Assembly: GCF_035917235.1 (NCBI RefSeq)
Contig: NZ_CP108423.1
Span: 4,679,501-4,743,500, forward strand
Reading direction: 5' to 3'
Source: Streptomyces sp. NBC_01294
GTDB taxonomy: Bacteria; Actinomycetota; Actinomycetes; Streptomycetales; Streptomycetaceae
Length of the DNA: 64,000 nucleotides
Positions 1 through 7,619 of the stretch are shown piece by piece (the first letter of the stretch is position 1; every line of letters starts with the position of its first letter). The position numbers and the translations under genes are program-made. The notes under the pieces were generated by a model. The model saw nothing but the letters and a program-made list of their open reading frames with translations. It did no database searches and was not told where the DNA came from.

Positions 1-2
1 AG

Positions 3-965
3 TCGATGACGGCGTACATCATCCTGCGCGACCACCCCATCAAGAAGGGTGAGCAGGGCGCGATGATCGACATCGACAAGACGGCCGAGACCGAGGGCAA
101 GAAGAACGACTCGGTCAACAACGAGTCCACCCTCGACACGGTCAAGGAGGGCGAGAAGATCTCGGAGTACGACGCGATCGCCGCCCTCATGATCCCGTCG
201 GCCAACAACATCGCGCGGCTGCTCGCGCGCTGGGACGCCGGTTCCCAGGAGGCGTTCGTCAAGAAGATGAACGACACCGCCAAGGAACTCGGCATGACCA
301 AGACCACGTACACGGACCCCTCGGGTCTGGACGCGACCACGGTCAGCACCGCCGAGGACCAGGTGAAGCTGGGCCTGAAGCTCGTGGAGATGGAGACGCT
401 GCTCGACATCACCAAGAAGCCCAGCTGGGTCGACCCGTCCGGCAAGAACTGGCCGAACTGGAACCGCCTGGTTCCGTACAACGACTCGCTCGGCATCAAG
501 ACCGGTACGACGACGAAGGCCGGTGGAAACCTCCTCTTCGCCGCGCAGAAGAAGATCGGCAACACCAACCAGCTGATCGTCGGGGCCGTCCTCGGCCAGC
601 ACAAGGCGCCGATCATCGACACCGTCATCGCCGCGAGCAAGCAGCTCATGCTCGCCACCCAGAAGGCCCTCGAAGGCGCGACCGTCGTGAAGAAGGGCCA
701 GGTCGTGGGCTACGTGGACGACGGCCTCGGCAACCGGACGCCGGTCGTGGCCACCGCCGACGTGCAGGCGGTCGGCTGGGCCTCGCTGACCGTCGACGTC
801 AAGCTCGCGAACGGCGGCGGCAAGCTGCCGCAGACCGCGAAGGCCGGCACCGAGGTCGGTGTGCTGACCGTCGGCGAGGGTGCGAGCCAGGTCAAGGTGC
901 CGGTGGCGCTGCAGAGCGACCTGGCCGCGCCGGGGATCGGCAGCAAGCTGACGCGCATCGGCTGA
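3..965 (+). CDS. D-alanyl-D-alanine carboxypeptidase (DacC/PBP5-like), 5' truncated by the window edge
   Basis: This is a serine DD-peptidase that trims the terminal D-alanine from peptidoglycan stem peptides outside the membrane. The visible 320 or so residues begin in the middle of the catalytic domain: the SxxK active-site motif lies just before the window, because the sequence opens with S-M-T-A-Y, which normally follows it directly. The SxN motif (S-A-N, about residue 65 counting from the ATG at 6) and the KTG motif (G-I-K-T-G-T-T, about residue 165) are both present. After about residue 225 the sequence becomes a beta-rich C-terminal domain (VVKKGQVVGYV onward) as in PBP5. It lacks an obvious C-terminal membrane anchor. 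The gene ends normally in TGA and is followed by a strong hairpin. The family assignment is secure; the particular paralogue is not. Confidence 0.93.
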   Translation, partial: SMTAYIILRDHPIKKGEQGAMIDIDKTAETEGKKNDSVNNESTLDTVKEGEKISEYDAIAALMIPSANNIARLLARWDAGSQEAFVKKMNDTAKELGMTKTTYTDPSGLDATTVSTAEDQVKLGLKLVEMETLLDITKKPSWVDPSGKNWPNWNRLVPYNDSLGIKTGTTTKAGGNLLFAAQKKIGNTNQLIVGAVLGQHKAPIIDTVIAASKQLMLATQKALEGATVVKKGQVVGYVDDGLGNRTPVVATADVQAVGWASLTVDVKLANGGGKLPQTAKAGTEVGVLTVGEGASQVKVPVALQSDLAAPGIGSKLTRIG

Positions 966-987
966 CATCCGGTGAGAGCGTGGTTCC

Positions 988-1013
988 GGCGCCCCGGGCA
1001 ACCCCGGGGCGCC
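988..1013 (+). terminator. Intrinsic-type hairpin after the carboxypeptidase gene
   Basis: An 11-bp perfect stem (988-998 with 1003-1013) encloses a 4-nt loop 23 bases after the stop codon. There is no U-tract, which is usual for Streptomyces terminators. Confidence 0.7.
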
Positions 1014-1043
1014 GGGGCGCGTCTTGGCACCCGGGATGTGTGC

Positions 1044-1069
1044 GGGTGTGGGTGTGGGTGTGGGTGTGG
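1044..1069 (+). repeat. GGGTGT hexanucleotide tandem repeat in the leader of the next gene
   Basis: Just over four head-to-tail copies of GGGTGT lie 25 bases before the chosen start of the downstream membrane protein. It is a simple G-rich repeat in the 5' leader that could vary in copy number between strains. Confidence 0.7.
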
Positions 1070-1093
1070 ACTGACGTGTTGGGGAGTGTGGCA

Positions 1094-3100
1094 GTGACCA
1101 CCGCTGAGCAGCAGGGCCGGCGCCCGGAAGCCGTACCGCCGGCCGCCGGTGACGGCAACGGCGAAGGCGGCGGCTCCGGGACCCCCGAGCGCCCGGCCGC
1201 CACGCCGACCGCCTCCACACCGACCTCCACACCGACCTCCACACCGACCGCCGCCCCTGCCTCCGACACTGCCCCCGCGCCCACCCCCGCCCCCGCTCCC
1301 GGCGGCATATGGCCCCGCGGCCTCTTCCGGGCCGGCCTGGACCGGGCCCGGCGCCATCCGGTGGCCGTCGCGACCGTCCTCGCCGGCCTGCTGCACGTGT
1401 TCTGGTTCTTCAGCTTCGCCAACAGCGGCGGCGACCTGGCCGCGCAGGACGCCTGGGCCGAGTTCGTCGGCCGGCACCCCGATTCGGCGTACAACCTCGC
1501 CTGGTACGGCGGCATGCACCCCGTCTCGTACAGCGTGGTCTCGCCGTACCTCATGCACATGCTCGGCGTCCGGACCACGATGATGATCGCGGGCACCGTC
1601 TCGGCCGGCCTGCTGGCGATGATCCTGACCCGCTGCCGCGGCGCCGTGCGCGAGCCGCTGTGGCCCGCCCTGGCCGGGGTGTACGGGCTGCTGTGCAACG
1701 CGCTGTCCGGCCGCGTCACCTTCGGCCTCGGCGTGATGTTCGCGCTCGGCGCGGTCGCCGTCGTCTTCTGCTGGCCCCGCAAGTGGGCGGAGCGGCGCTG
1801 GGCCAAGGCCGCGGCGGCGGCCCCGCTGGCCGGCCTCGCGACGGCCGCCAGCCCGGTCGCCGGGCTCTTCCTCGGGGTGATCGCCGCCGCGCTGTTCCTG
1901 AGCGGGCGGCGCCCGGGCGCGTACGCGCTGGGGCTGGCGCCGGTGGCCGTGGTCGGGCTGTCCTCCTGGCTGTTCCCCTTCTCCGGGACGCAGCCGATGA
2001 AGCTGGGCTCGGCCGGGCTGCCGTTCGTGTTCGCGCTGCTGATCCTGTTCCTCGTCCCGAGGCGGTGGAAGACGGTCCGGATCGCCTCGGCCGTCTACGC
2101 CCTCGGCGTCTTCCTGACCTGGGTGATCGACTCCCAGGTCGGCTCGAACGTCACCCGGATGGTGATGCTGTTCGGCGGGGCCGTCCTGTTCGCGGCCCTC
2201 GCGTACGAGGTCCCGCGCTCGCGGCGCTGGTACGGGGTGCTGCTCGCCTTCGTCGGGCTGAACGCCTGGATCACCACCAACAGCATCACGGACATCGTCC
2301 GCACCACCCCGGTGGCCGCCTGGAACCGCGAGCTGGCCCCGCTCGTCGACCGGCTGCAGAAGGCGGGCGCCGACCGCGGCCGGGTCGAGGTGGTCCCGGC
2401 CAGCAGCCACCGCGAGTCCTCCGCCTTCCCCTCGTACGTGAACCTCGCGCGCGGCTGGAACCGGCAGGCCGACCTGGAGCGCAACCCGCTCTTCTACGAC
2501 GACACCCTCACCGCCGAGAGCTACCGGGCCTGGCTTGAGCGCTGGGCCGTGCACTACGTGGTGCTGCCCGCCGACAAACCCGACTCGGGCGGTGAGGACG
2601 AGGCGAAGCTGGTGCGCGGGGGGCTCCCGTACCTCCAGCAGATCTGGGGCGACGCGAACTGGCAGCTGTTCAAGGTCCACGAGCCGACGGACCTGGTCAC
2701 CGGACCGGCCACCGTGTCGCGGGCGGGCGCCGACCGCCTGGTCATCGACGTGAAGCAGGCCGGGCGGGTGCTGGTACGGATCCCGCACTCGCCGTGGCTG
2801 GGGCTGGTGGACGCGGCGGGCAAGCCGGTGCCGCCGCCGCAGGAGACCTTCGCCTCGAAGGCGCGGGGCGGGAGCGGGGAGGGCGGCGCGCTGCGCAAGC
2901 AGTACGCGAACACGGCGGGATGCCTGTTCAAGGCCGCTCCGGACGATTCCGGCGACGTGTGGACGGAGCTGCTGGCGCCGGCGCCGGGGGAGTACCGGGT
3001 GGCGGCGAAGTACCAGCTGCCGCGGGGGACGCCCTGCCCGGAGGACCTGGTGCACCAGACCCTGGGGCAGCCGAGCCGTCCGGCTCCGCCCCGTCCTTGA
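1094..3100 (+). CDS. Multi-spanning membrane protein with extracytoplasmic C-terminal domain
   Basis: This 668-residue protein has about ten hydrophobic spans between roughly residues 85 and 395, then a soluble C-terminal half. The layout (an acidic, GGD-containing first loop after TM1, then a large C-terminal domain) recalls GT-C type glycosyltransferases of the outer membrane face, but I see no diagnostic catalytic motif, so the function is open. I chose GTG 1094 because GGGGAG at 1081-1086 sits 7 bases before it and because upstream codons encode only the GGGTGT repeat. The N-terminal 70 residues are a Pro/Thr/Ala-rich cytoplasmic tail, partly made of a 12-bp repeat (TSTP units) around 1215-1250. 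It follows the carboxypeptidase on the same strand but after a hairpin, so it is probably its own transcript. Confidence 0.75.
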   Translation: MTTAEQQGRRPEAVPPAAGDGNGEGGGSGTPERPAATPTASTPTSTPTSTPTAAPASDTAPAPTPAPAPGGIWPRGLFRAGLDRARRHPVAVATVLAGLLHVFWFFSFANSGGDLAAQDAWAEFVGRHPDSAYNLAWYGGMHPVSYSVVSPYLMHMLGVRTTMMIAGTVSAGLLAMILTRCRGAVREPLWPALAGVYGLLCNALSGRVTFGLGVMFALGAVAVVFCWPRKWAERRWAKAAAAAPLAGLATAASPVAGLFLGVIAAALFLSGRRPGAYALGLAPVAVVGLSSWLFPFSGTQPMKLGSAGLPFVFALLILFLVPRRWKTVRIASAVYALGVFLTWVIDSQVGSNVTRMVMLFGGAVLFAALAYEVPRSRRWYGVLLAFVGLNAWITTNSITDIVRTTPVAAWNRELAPLVDRLQKAGADRGRVEVVPASSHRESSAFPSYVNLARGWNRQADLERNPLFYDDTLTAESYRAWLERWAVHYVVLPADKPDSGGEDEAKLVRGGLPYLQQIWGDANWQLFKVHEPTDLVTGPATVSRAGADRLVIDVKQAGRVLVRIPHSPWLGLVDAAGKPVPPPQETFASKARGGSGEGGALRKQYANTAGCLFKAAPDDSGDVWTELLAPAPGEYRVAAKYQLPRGTPCPEDLVHQTLGQPSRPAPPRP

Positions 3101-3199
3101 TCCGAATTCTTTACGTGTCGGTCCGGGTGCGTTGGTCCGTTTATATGCATACGATCCCAGTAGTCCGATTGGGTGCTTCCCGAAGGAGTTGACGACGGG

Positions 3200-3403
3200 A
3201 TGAACAAAGAGCAGAAGTGGGACGTCCGGGCGGCCATCGCGAAGGCGCAGGAGCAGGCACAGCCGCCGCGCCCTCCGGGTCACGGCTTCGACGGTCCGGT
3301 ACGCAGCAAGGTCAAGGGTGGAATGCACACGAAGGCCGCGCTCAAGCGGGCCGGCACTCCGCAGGGCGACCGTATCGGCGAACGCAGCAGTGGCCTGAGC
3401 TGA
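3200..3403 (+). CDS. Small conserved hydrophilic protein (67 aa), unknown function
   Basis: This is a short basic protein with an N-terminal helix (NKEQKWDVRAAIAKAQEQAQ) and a Gly/Lys-rich remainder, without signal peptide or membrane span. I chose ATG 3200 because AAGGAG at 3183-3188 precedes it; a GTG at 3173 is in frame but has no ribosome site. The 100 bases upstream are unusually A+T-rich for this region and probably hold the promoter. It reads like a real conserved small Streptomyces protein, but I cannot assign a role. Confidence 0.65.
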   Translation: MNKEQKWDVRAAIAKAQEQAQPPRPPGHGFDGPVRSKVKGGMHTKAALKRAGTPQGDRIGERSSGLS

Positions 3404-3425
3404 CCCTTCACGGGACGGCGCATTC

Positions 3426-4034
3426 GTGGTGGCACAGCCCTTCCGGTCCTGGCCGGGAGGGCTTCGTGCGTCTGCGCCCACCGAGCCACCTCGTCCACCT
3501 CGCCCGCCTCACGTGCCTCAGGTGCTTCGTGGGCCCTTGACGTCTTCGCAGGGGAGCAGCGACCGCGTCCCGGCGCTGCCCCGGTCGCGGCCGACCGGCA
3601 TGAAGATCGACGCGGCGGGGGTGGACGCGCAGAAGATGGTCGACCTCGCGGTGGACCCGGCATCCGGCGAGCTCGGCGTGCCGAACGCCGACACCGACGC
3701 GGACAGTCCCGGCTGGTGGACCCAGGGCGTCACCCCGGGCGAGAAGGGCGTCTCCGTGCTCGTCGCGCACTTCGACACCAGGCACGGCCCGGCGCTGATG
3801 AGGGACGTCAAGAAGATCAGGCTCGGCGACCTCGTCGAGGTGCCGCGCGAGGACGGGACGACGGCCAGGTTCAAGATCCGCGAGATCGAGGACGTGGACA
3901 AGAGGAACTTCCCGACCGGCAAGGTCTACGGGGCCACCGACCGCCCCGAGCTGCGCCTGCTGACCTGCGGCGGCCCGCTGAAGGACGGGCACCGCACCAA
4001 CAACGTCATCTTCTACGCCGACCCGGTGGCATGA
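3426..4034 (+). CDS. Class F sortase-like protein
   Basis: Sortases of class F are membrane-anchored cysteine transpeptidases of actinobacteria. The catalytic triad is visible: His115 in V-A-H-F-D-T, Cys181 in L-L-T-C-G-G and Arg190 in G-H-R-T-N-N-V. The surrounding sequence (GWWTQGVTPGEKG, GDLVEV, FPTGKVYG, RPELRLLTCGG) matches the family well. What is odd is the N terminus: with the GTG at 3426 the first 50 residues are Pro/Arg-rich and contain no transmembrane helix or signal peptide, whereas class F sortases normally have one. The frame is closed by a TGA at 3396, so no longer version exists here. Either the start region has been damaged or the protein is soluble. The start is uncertain, as no good ribosome site is seen. 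Confidence 0.8.
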   Translation: MVAQPFRSWPGGLRASAPTEPPRPPRPPHVPQVLRGPLTSSQGSSDRVPALPRSRPTGMKIDAAGVDAQKMVDLAVDPASGELGVPNADTDADSPGWWTQGVTPGEKGVSVLVAHFDTRHGPALMRDVKKIRLGDLVEVPREDGTTARFKIREIEDVDKRNFPTGKVYGATDRPELRLLTCGGPLKDGHRTNNVIFYADPVA

Positions 4035-4155
4035 TCCCGCCGCACTGCCGCCGAAGGGGGCGCATTAACGTGACCCGTCGGGGGAGGGTCACCGGGACCT
4101 GATCGCCTCACCATCCGCGTCTCCCCACGCGAAGGACGGACGGGCCTCGAGGACC

Positions 4156-5463
4156 ATGAAAGAGATGCGGCTGCCCGCCTGGACCTCCACCCTCACCTGG
4201 AAGGCCACGGTCTTCATCACCCTCATGTGCTGCGGGCTCGCGGCGCTGCTCGGGGGCCTCGTGCACAGCGCCATGACCCGCCAGACCGTCGGCACGGCGC
4301 GCGAGAAGGCGCTCACCAAGCTGGAGCGGACGATCGAGGCCTACGAGGCCGGCGCGCGCCTGCCGCGCGGCGAGGGCATCGATCCCGTGGGCCTGCCCCC
4401 GCGGCTGCGCGCCCTGGCCGTCGGCGGCAAGCGCGGCACGGCGGTCGGCGAGCACCGGGGCCGCGCCGCCATGTGGGCGGCGGGGCCCGCCGACCACGGC
4501 TCCGCGATAGCCGTCTCCGTGGACTTCCGCGCCGGCGAGCGGACCATCGCCGAACTGGACCGGGCCATCCTCGGTTCCTCGGGGCTCGCGATCGGAGGCA
4601 CCCTCCTCATCGGCGCGTTCGTCGTCACCCGGATCACCCGGCGGCTGCACCTGACCGCGCAGGTGGCCCGCCGGATCAGCGCCGGCGACCTGGACGCCCG
4701 GGTCGACGACAGCCCGCGGAACAAGGACGAGGTGGCGGCCGTCTCCCGGGCCCTGGACACCATGGCCGCCTCGCTGCAGCGCAGGCTCGAAGCGGAACGG
4801 CGGTTCACGGCGGACGTCGCGCACGAGCTCCGCACCCCGCTGACCGGCCTGAACGCGGCCGCCGAGCTCCTGCCGCCGGGCCGCCCGGCCGAGCTCGTAC
4901 GGGACCGGGTGCAGGCGATGCGCTCGCTGACCGAGGACCTGCTGGAGATCTCCCGGCTGGACACGCGCTGCGAACGCGTGGAGCTGGACTCGTACGACCT
5001 GGCGGACCTGGCGGCGCGCACGATCCGCGCATCCGGCACCGACACCCGCCTGGAGGTGCTCTCCTTCCTGCGGGTGGAGACGGACCGGCGCCGCCTGGAG
5101 CGGATCCTCGGCAACCTCGTCGCCAACGCGCACGGCCACGGCGCGGCCCCCGTCACGATCACGGTGGACGGCCGGACCCTGACCGTGACCGACGCCGGCC
5201 CCGGCTACCCGGAGTACCTCCTCACGACCGGCCCGCAGCGCTTCCGCACGGAGGGCACGAGCAAGGGCCACGGGCTGGGCCTGACGATCGCCGTCGGCCA
5301 GGCCCGGGCCCTCGGCGCCACCCTCGCCTTCCGCAACCGGGAGGAGGGCGGCGCCGAGGCCCGCGTCACGCTTCCAGAGCCCGCAGCACCGGGAGCAACT
5401 GCGCCTCCTCGGCGTCGAGATGAGCCTCCAGCTCCCGGCTCATCCGCTCCACCCGCTCGCTGA
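4156..5463 (+). CDS. Two-component sensor histidine kinase (orphan)
   Basis: The 435-residue protein has TM1 (about 13-36), an extracytoplasmic loop of about 100 residues, TM2 (about 140-160), a HAMP linker (ARRISAGDLDARV), a HisKA domain with phospho-acceptor His223 (V-A-H-E-L-R-T-P), and a HATPase_c domain with N box (N-L-V-A-N-A), G1 box (D-A-G-P-G) and G2 box (G-H-G-L-G-L). It would sense an envelope signal and phosphorylate a response regulator, but no regulator gene lies beside it. The last 33 residues after the ATPase domain are low-complexity and read antisense through the end of the converging gene, so the 3' ends overlap by 98 bp. ATG 4156 is the first start; ATG 4165 is an alternative, and neither has a perfect ribosome site. 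Confidence 0.88.
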   Translation: MKEMRLPAWTSTLTWKATVFITLMCCGLAALLGGLVHSAMTRQTVGTAREKALTKLERTIEAYEAGARLPRGEGIDPVGLPPRLRALAVGGKRGTAVGEHRGRAAMWAAGPADHGSAIAVSVDFRAGERTIAELDRAILGSSGLAIGGTLLIGAFVVTRITRRLHLTAQVARRISAGDLDARVDDSPRNKDEVAAVSRALDTMAASLQRRLEAERRFTADVAHELRTPLTGLNAAAELLPPGRPAELVRDRVQAMRSLTEDLLEISRLDTRCERVELDSYDLADLAARTIRASGTDTRLEVLSFLRVETDRRRLERILGNLVANAHGHGAAPVTITVDGRTLTVTDAGPGYPEYLLTTGPQRFRTEGTSKGHGLGLTIAVGQARALGATLAFRNREEGGAEARVTLPEPAAPGATAPPRRRDEPPAPGSSAPPAR

Positions 5464-6229
5464 ACCCGGCGCCCGGCGCGTCCAGCGCACGCGCCAACTC
5501 CTCCTGGAGACCGGCGATGACGCGGTGCTCGGCGCCGATCCGGCGGAAGAACTCCCGCAGGTGGGGGTGCTGTTGCTCCAGGTACGGGAAGAGGCCCGCG
5601 TCCTCGCTCGTGTGGTGGAACTCCAGCGTGTGGCAGAACGCCAGGCAGTGCTGGCGCAGTTGCAGCCCGAGCGAGGCGGGCCCGCCACCGCGCGGCTCCT
5701 CCTCGCGCACGAGTTCCCGTACGAGGGCCAGCTGGGCCCGCAGCCAGCCGTGCACGTCGAGCAGCTTCCCGGCGATCCCGCCCTCCCCGGCGGGGACCTC
5801 GTGCGTCCGCTGGAGCACCACGACGGGGATCACCCGCGCGGTGCCCGCCTGGTAATCCCCGTACCCGGGCTCCTCGCGCACGACGTGTGCGAACAGCTCG
5901 TCCCGCCGCGCCCCTTCGGCGGGCACGGCGACGGCCTCGTACTCCTCGGTCCCGGTCTCGACCTGGACGAGGGGACGCGCGAGCAGATTGTGGTACCAGG
6001 CGGGATGCCGGTCGGCCCCGCCCGCGGACCCGACGACGAGCAGGTGCCCGCCGGTGCCGCCCTCGCGGACGAAGCCGAGCGGGACGGTGTGCGGCTTGCC
6101 GGACCTGGCTCCGGTGGTGGTGAGAAGGATCAGCTCGGAACCTTCGAAGGGCCCGCCGACGCGGCCGGCGTTCGCCCTGAACTCTTCGATGACAACCTGA
6201 TTGAACGATGCTGCATTGAATGACGACAT
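5366..6229 (-). CDS. Ddn-like nitroreductase / hemerythrin fusion protein
   Basis: This 287-residue protein joins two domains. Residues 1-140 resemble the F420(deazaflavin)-dependent nitroreductase family of split-barrel proteins (LTTTGARSGKPHTVPLGFV, then GSAGGADRHPAWYHNLLARP). Residues 155-287 are a hemerythrin HHE domain with the metal-binding histidines in VHGW, H-T-L-E-F-H-H-T-S-E-D, A-E-H-R and L-E-A-H-L-D-A-E-E. Hemerythrin domains bind a di-iron centre and sense or carry O2/NO; the Ddn fold binds F420. The combination suggests a redox or nitrosative-stress function, but the substrate is unknown. It converges on the sensor kinase gene with a 98-bp overlap. Confidence 0.85.
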   Translation of the reverse strand: MSSFNAASFNQVVIEEFRANAGRVGGPFEGSELILLTTTGARSGKPHTVPLGFVREGGTGGHLLVVGSAGGADRHPAWYHNLLARPLVQVETGTEEYEAVAVPAEGARRDELFAHVVREEPGYGDYQAGTARVIPVVVLQRTHEVPAGEGGIAGKLLDVHGWLRAQLALVRELVREEEPRGGGPASLGLQLRQHCLAFCHTLEFHHTSEDAGLFPYLEQQHPHLREFFRRIGAEHRVIAGLQEELARALDAPGAGFSERVERMSRELEAHLDAEEAQLLPVLRALEA

Positions 6230-6421
6230 GGAGTGTGGGTTTCCTCACGGTGTGTGTGCGTGCGATGGCAGCGAAACAACCGAGGGAGATCACCCGTAGC
6301 CGGTGGCGTACATGCCCATGGGCCCGGTCCTTCAACAACAGGTGCCTGCCCGACCACCGCCCGGCCCACATCTCAGTAGGCGGCGTCACGCGACACGGGC
6401 GCCATGCTAACCCCCACACGA

Positions 6422-6457
6422 CGAGGACCCCCAGCCGTTTACGGCGGGGGGTCCTCG
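6422..6457 (-). terminator. Strong hairpin downstream of tRNA-Arg
   Basis: An 11-bp perfect GC stem (6422-6432 with 6447-6457) continues into an inner GCCG/CGGC stem with a TTTA loop. It starts 7 bases beyond the 3' end of the minus-strand tRNA gene, so it most likely ends that transcript. Confidence 0.75.
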
Positions 6458-6463
6458 GGGGTG

Positions 6464-6536
6464 TGCCCTCGGCAGGATTCGAACCTGCGACACCGGCTTT
6501 AGGAGAGCCGTGCTCTATCCCCTGAGCTACGAAGGC
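6464..6536 (-). tRNA. tRNA-Arg (anticodon CCT)
   Basis: The minus strand folds as a complete 73-nt tRNA. The acceptor stem is GCCTTCG/CGAGGGC with one G-T pair and discriminator A; CCA is not encoded. The anticodon arm is CGGCT-CTCCTAA-AGCCG, giving anticodon CCT (reads AGG), and the T arm contains GGTTCGAATCC. A transposon-like element is inserted immediately 5' of the gene: eight bases of the tRNA 5' end (6529-6536) are repeated at 14293-14300 on the other side of the insertion. Confidence 0.96.
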
Positions 6537-6553
6537 GGGGGCTTGTCGGAAAC
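6529..6553 (+). repeat. Left terminal inverted repeat with target duplication
   Basis: Target copy ACGAAGGC occupies 6529-6536 (inside the tRNA gene). The inverted repeat GGGGCTTGTCGGAAAC follows at 6538-6553. The partner is at 14277-14300. Confidence 0.72.
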
Positions 6554-6689
6554 GTTGCCGGAATCCGCAGAGGGATCGCGCGACCTGTCTCGACAAACAT
6601 GCTGGTCAGATGACGTGCACACACCCGGGTGGAGATGTCCTCGCGGACACTTTCCCCGGCACGCGCCTGGTAGCCGTCTGACCGCTGAC

Positions 6690-6719
6690 AGCCTAGCGGA
6701 TCGTGCTGGGAGTGGTCGC
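6690..6719 (-). promoter_or_regulatory. Element-borne promoter facing tRNA-Arg
   Basis: On the minus strand GCGACC (6719-6714) and TAGGCT (6695-6690) are separated by 18 bases. A 22-nt block containing TAGGCT (6681-6702) is identical to the block at 14315-14336, which I take to be the native tRNA promoter, and the GCGACC and a CAGC in the spacer are also shared. Transcripts from here would reach the tRNA after a leader of about 145 nt, to be removed by RNase P. Confidence 0.55.
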
Positions 6720-6931
6720 ATGGATTGCCGCAGGCGCGGGTCTGAGCCGAAGGCATGCCCTCGACCTGGGGGTTCTGAGGGGCTGAGGTGGTGGGCGCGG
6801 AGGCAGGGCGCGCTGCGGGGGCGAGGAGGGACGGCCCAGGCATCCGTTCTGTCCGCTTGCCCCCGCCGGGGTGCAAATGCGTCGACGGCCGCACCCTGGG
6901 GCGGGTGCGGCCGTCGTTGGGTTGAGGCACG

Positions 6932-7165
6932 TCAGGCGACGCGGAGCTCTTGCTGGGCGTTGCTGCGGGCTTCGAGGTGGATCTGGTGGCTGGTGGCGTT
7001 CTGGGAGAGGGCGAAGCCGAGAACGAAGATCTTCTGTCGCTCGACGCCGTAGGCGATCATGCGGCGGTTCCAGAGGCTCTGGTCGAACTGGCTGTGTACG
7101 GACTCGGAGTCGGCGCGGTAGGGATAGAGGAGCTGGTGGGTGAGGCTGGCCTCGGGGCACCCCTG
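6932..7165 (-). pseudogene. C-terminal remnant of a DDE-type transposase
   Basis: Read on the minus strand, the segment ending at the TGA at 6934-6932 encodes about 75 residues ending ...RSNAQQELRVA. The stretch YRADSESVHSQFDQSLWNRR followed by IAYGVERQKIFVLGFALSQNA has the look of the C-terminal end of large actinobacterial transposases, where an R-x-D-A/S-E-x-x-H/N motif precedes a conserved G-x-x-x-Q-x-x-x-L-G-F-A-L block. No start codon or upstream catalytic domain is present; the frame runs into the next truncated gene around 7160. The family call is by resemblance only. Confidence 0.6.
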
Positions 7166-7527
7166 TTCCCGCGTCCGTCGAAGGCCTGCTGCTGACGGCC
7201 GACCGCCTCCTCGACGGCGAACTCGCCGACGCCACCACCGCCGGCCGGCACCGCGGCGCCTGCCTCGCGCTGCGGACCGCGCTGGAGCTCTGCGTCGACC
7301 GGGTGCTGGACGCCGTGATGCCCGGTCTGTCCCGGACCACGGGGCGCGCCAAGCTGCTCCTCCTGCACTCCGTCGCGCCGGCCGAAACGGCCCGGAGGGC
7401 GAAGGCCCTCTGGTCCCAGCTGAGTCTGGGGTGCCACTACCACCTGTACGAGCTCGGACCCACGTACGACCAGGTGCGGGTCTGGCGGGCCGAGGCCGGC
7501 GGTCTCGTCCAGGAACTCGGCAACTGA
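7144..7527 (+). pseudogene. 3' fragment of an unidentified gene
   Basis: The frame is open from a TGA at 7141 but has no start before GTG 7303. Coding-like sequence begins near 7174 (SVEGLLLTADRLLDGELADA) and runs to the TGA at 7525-7527, about 118 residues, alpha-helical and soluble in character. It abuts the transposase remnant head to head, so the 5' end was probably removed by an insertion or deletion. I do not recognise the family; the C terminus reads ...VRVWRAEAGGLVQELGN. A shortened product from GTG 7303 (74 aa) is possible. Confidence 0.5.
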
Positions 7528-7619
7528 TCGTTCGTCACCGTCCGTTTTCTGATAGTTGTTTCACGGGGTACGGGCACATGCCCGTGGCGGTGTCCCCCGG
7601 CACCGCAGGGAGGACGCAC

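Noticed and set aside
710..3481. A 923-residue minus-strand open frame opposite the membrane protein gene
   Set aside because: It is Arg/Gly/Pro-rich with no domain, and it is the antisense shadow of a GC-rich coding region in the usual codon-position relationship.
7531..7560. A promoter for the helicase gene (TTCGTC, 16 bp, TAGTTG)
   Set aside because: The match to consensus is weak and the position was not supported by any other signal, so it was not listed.
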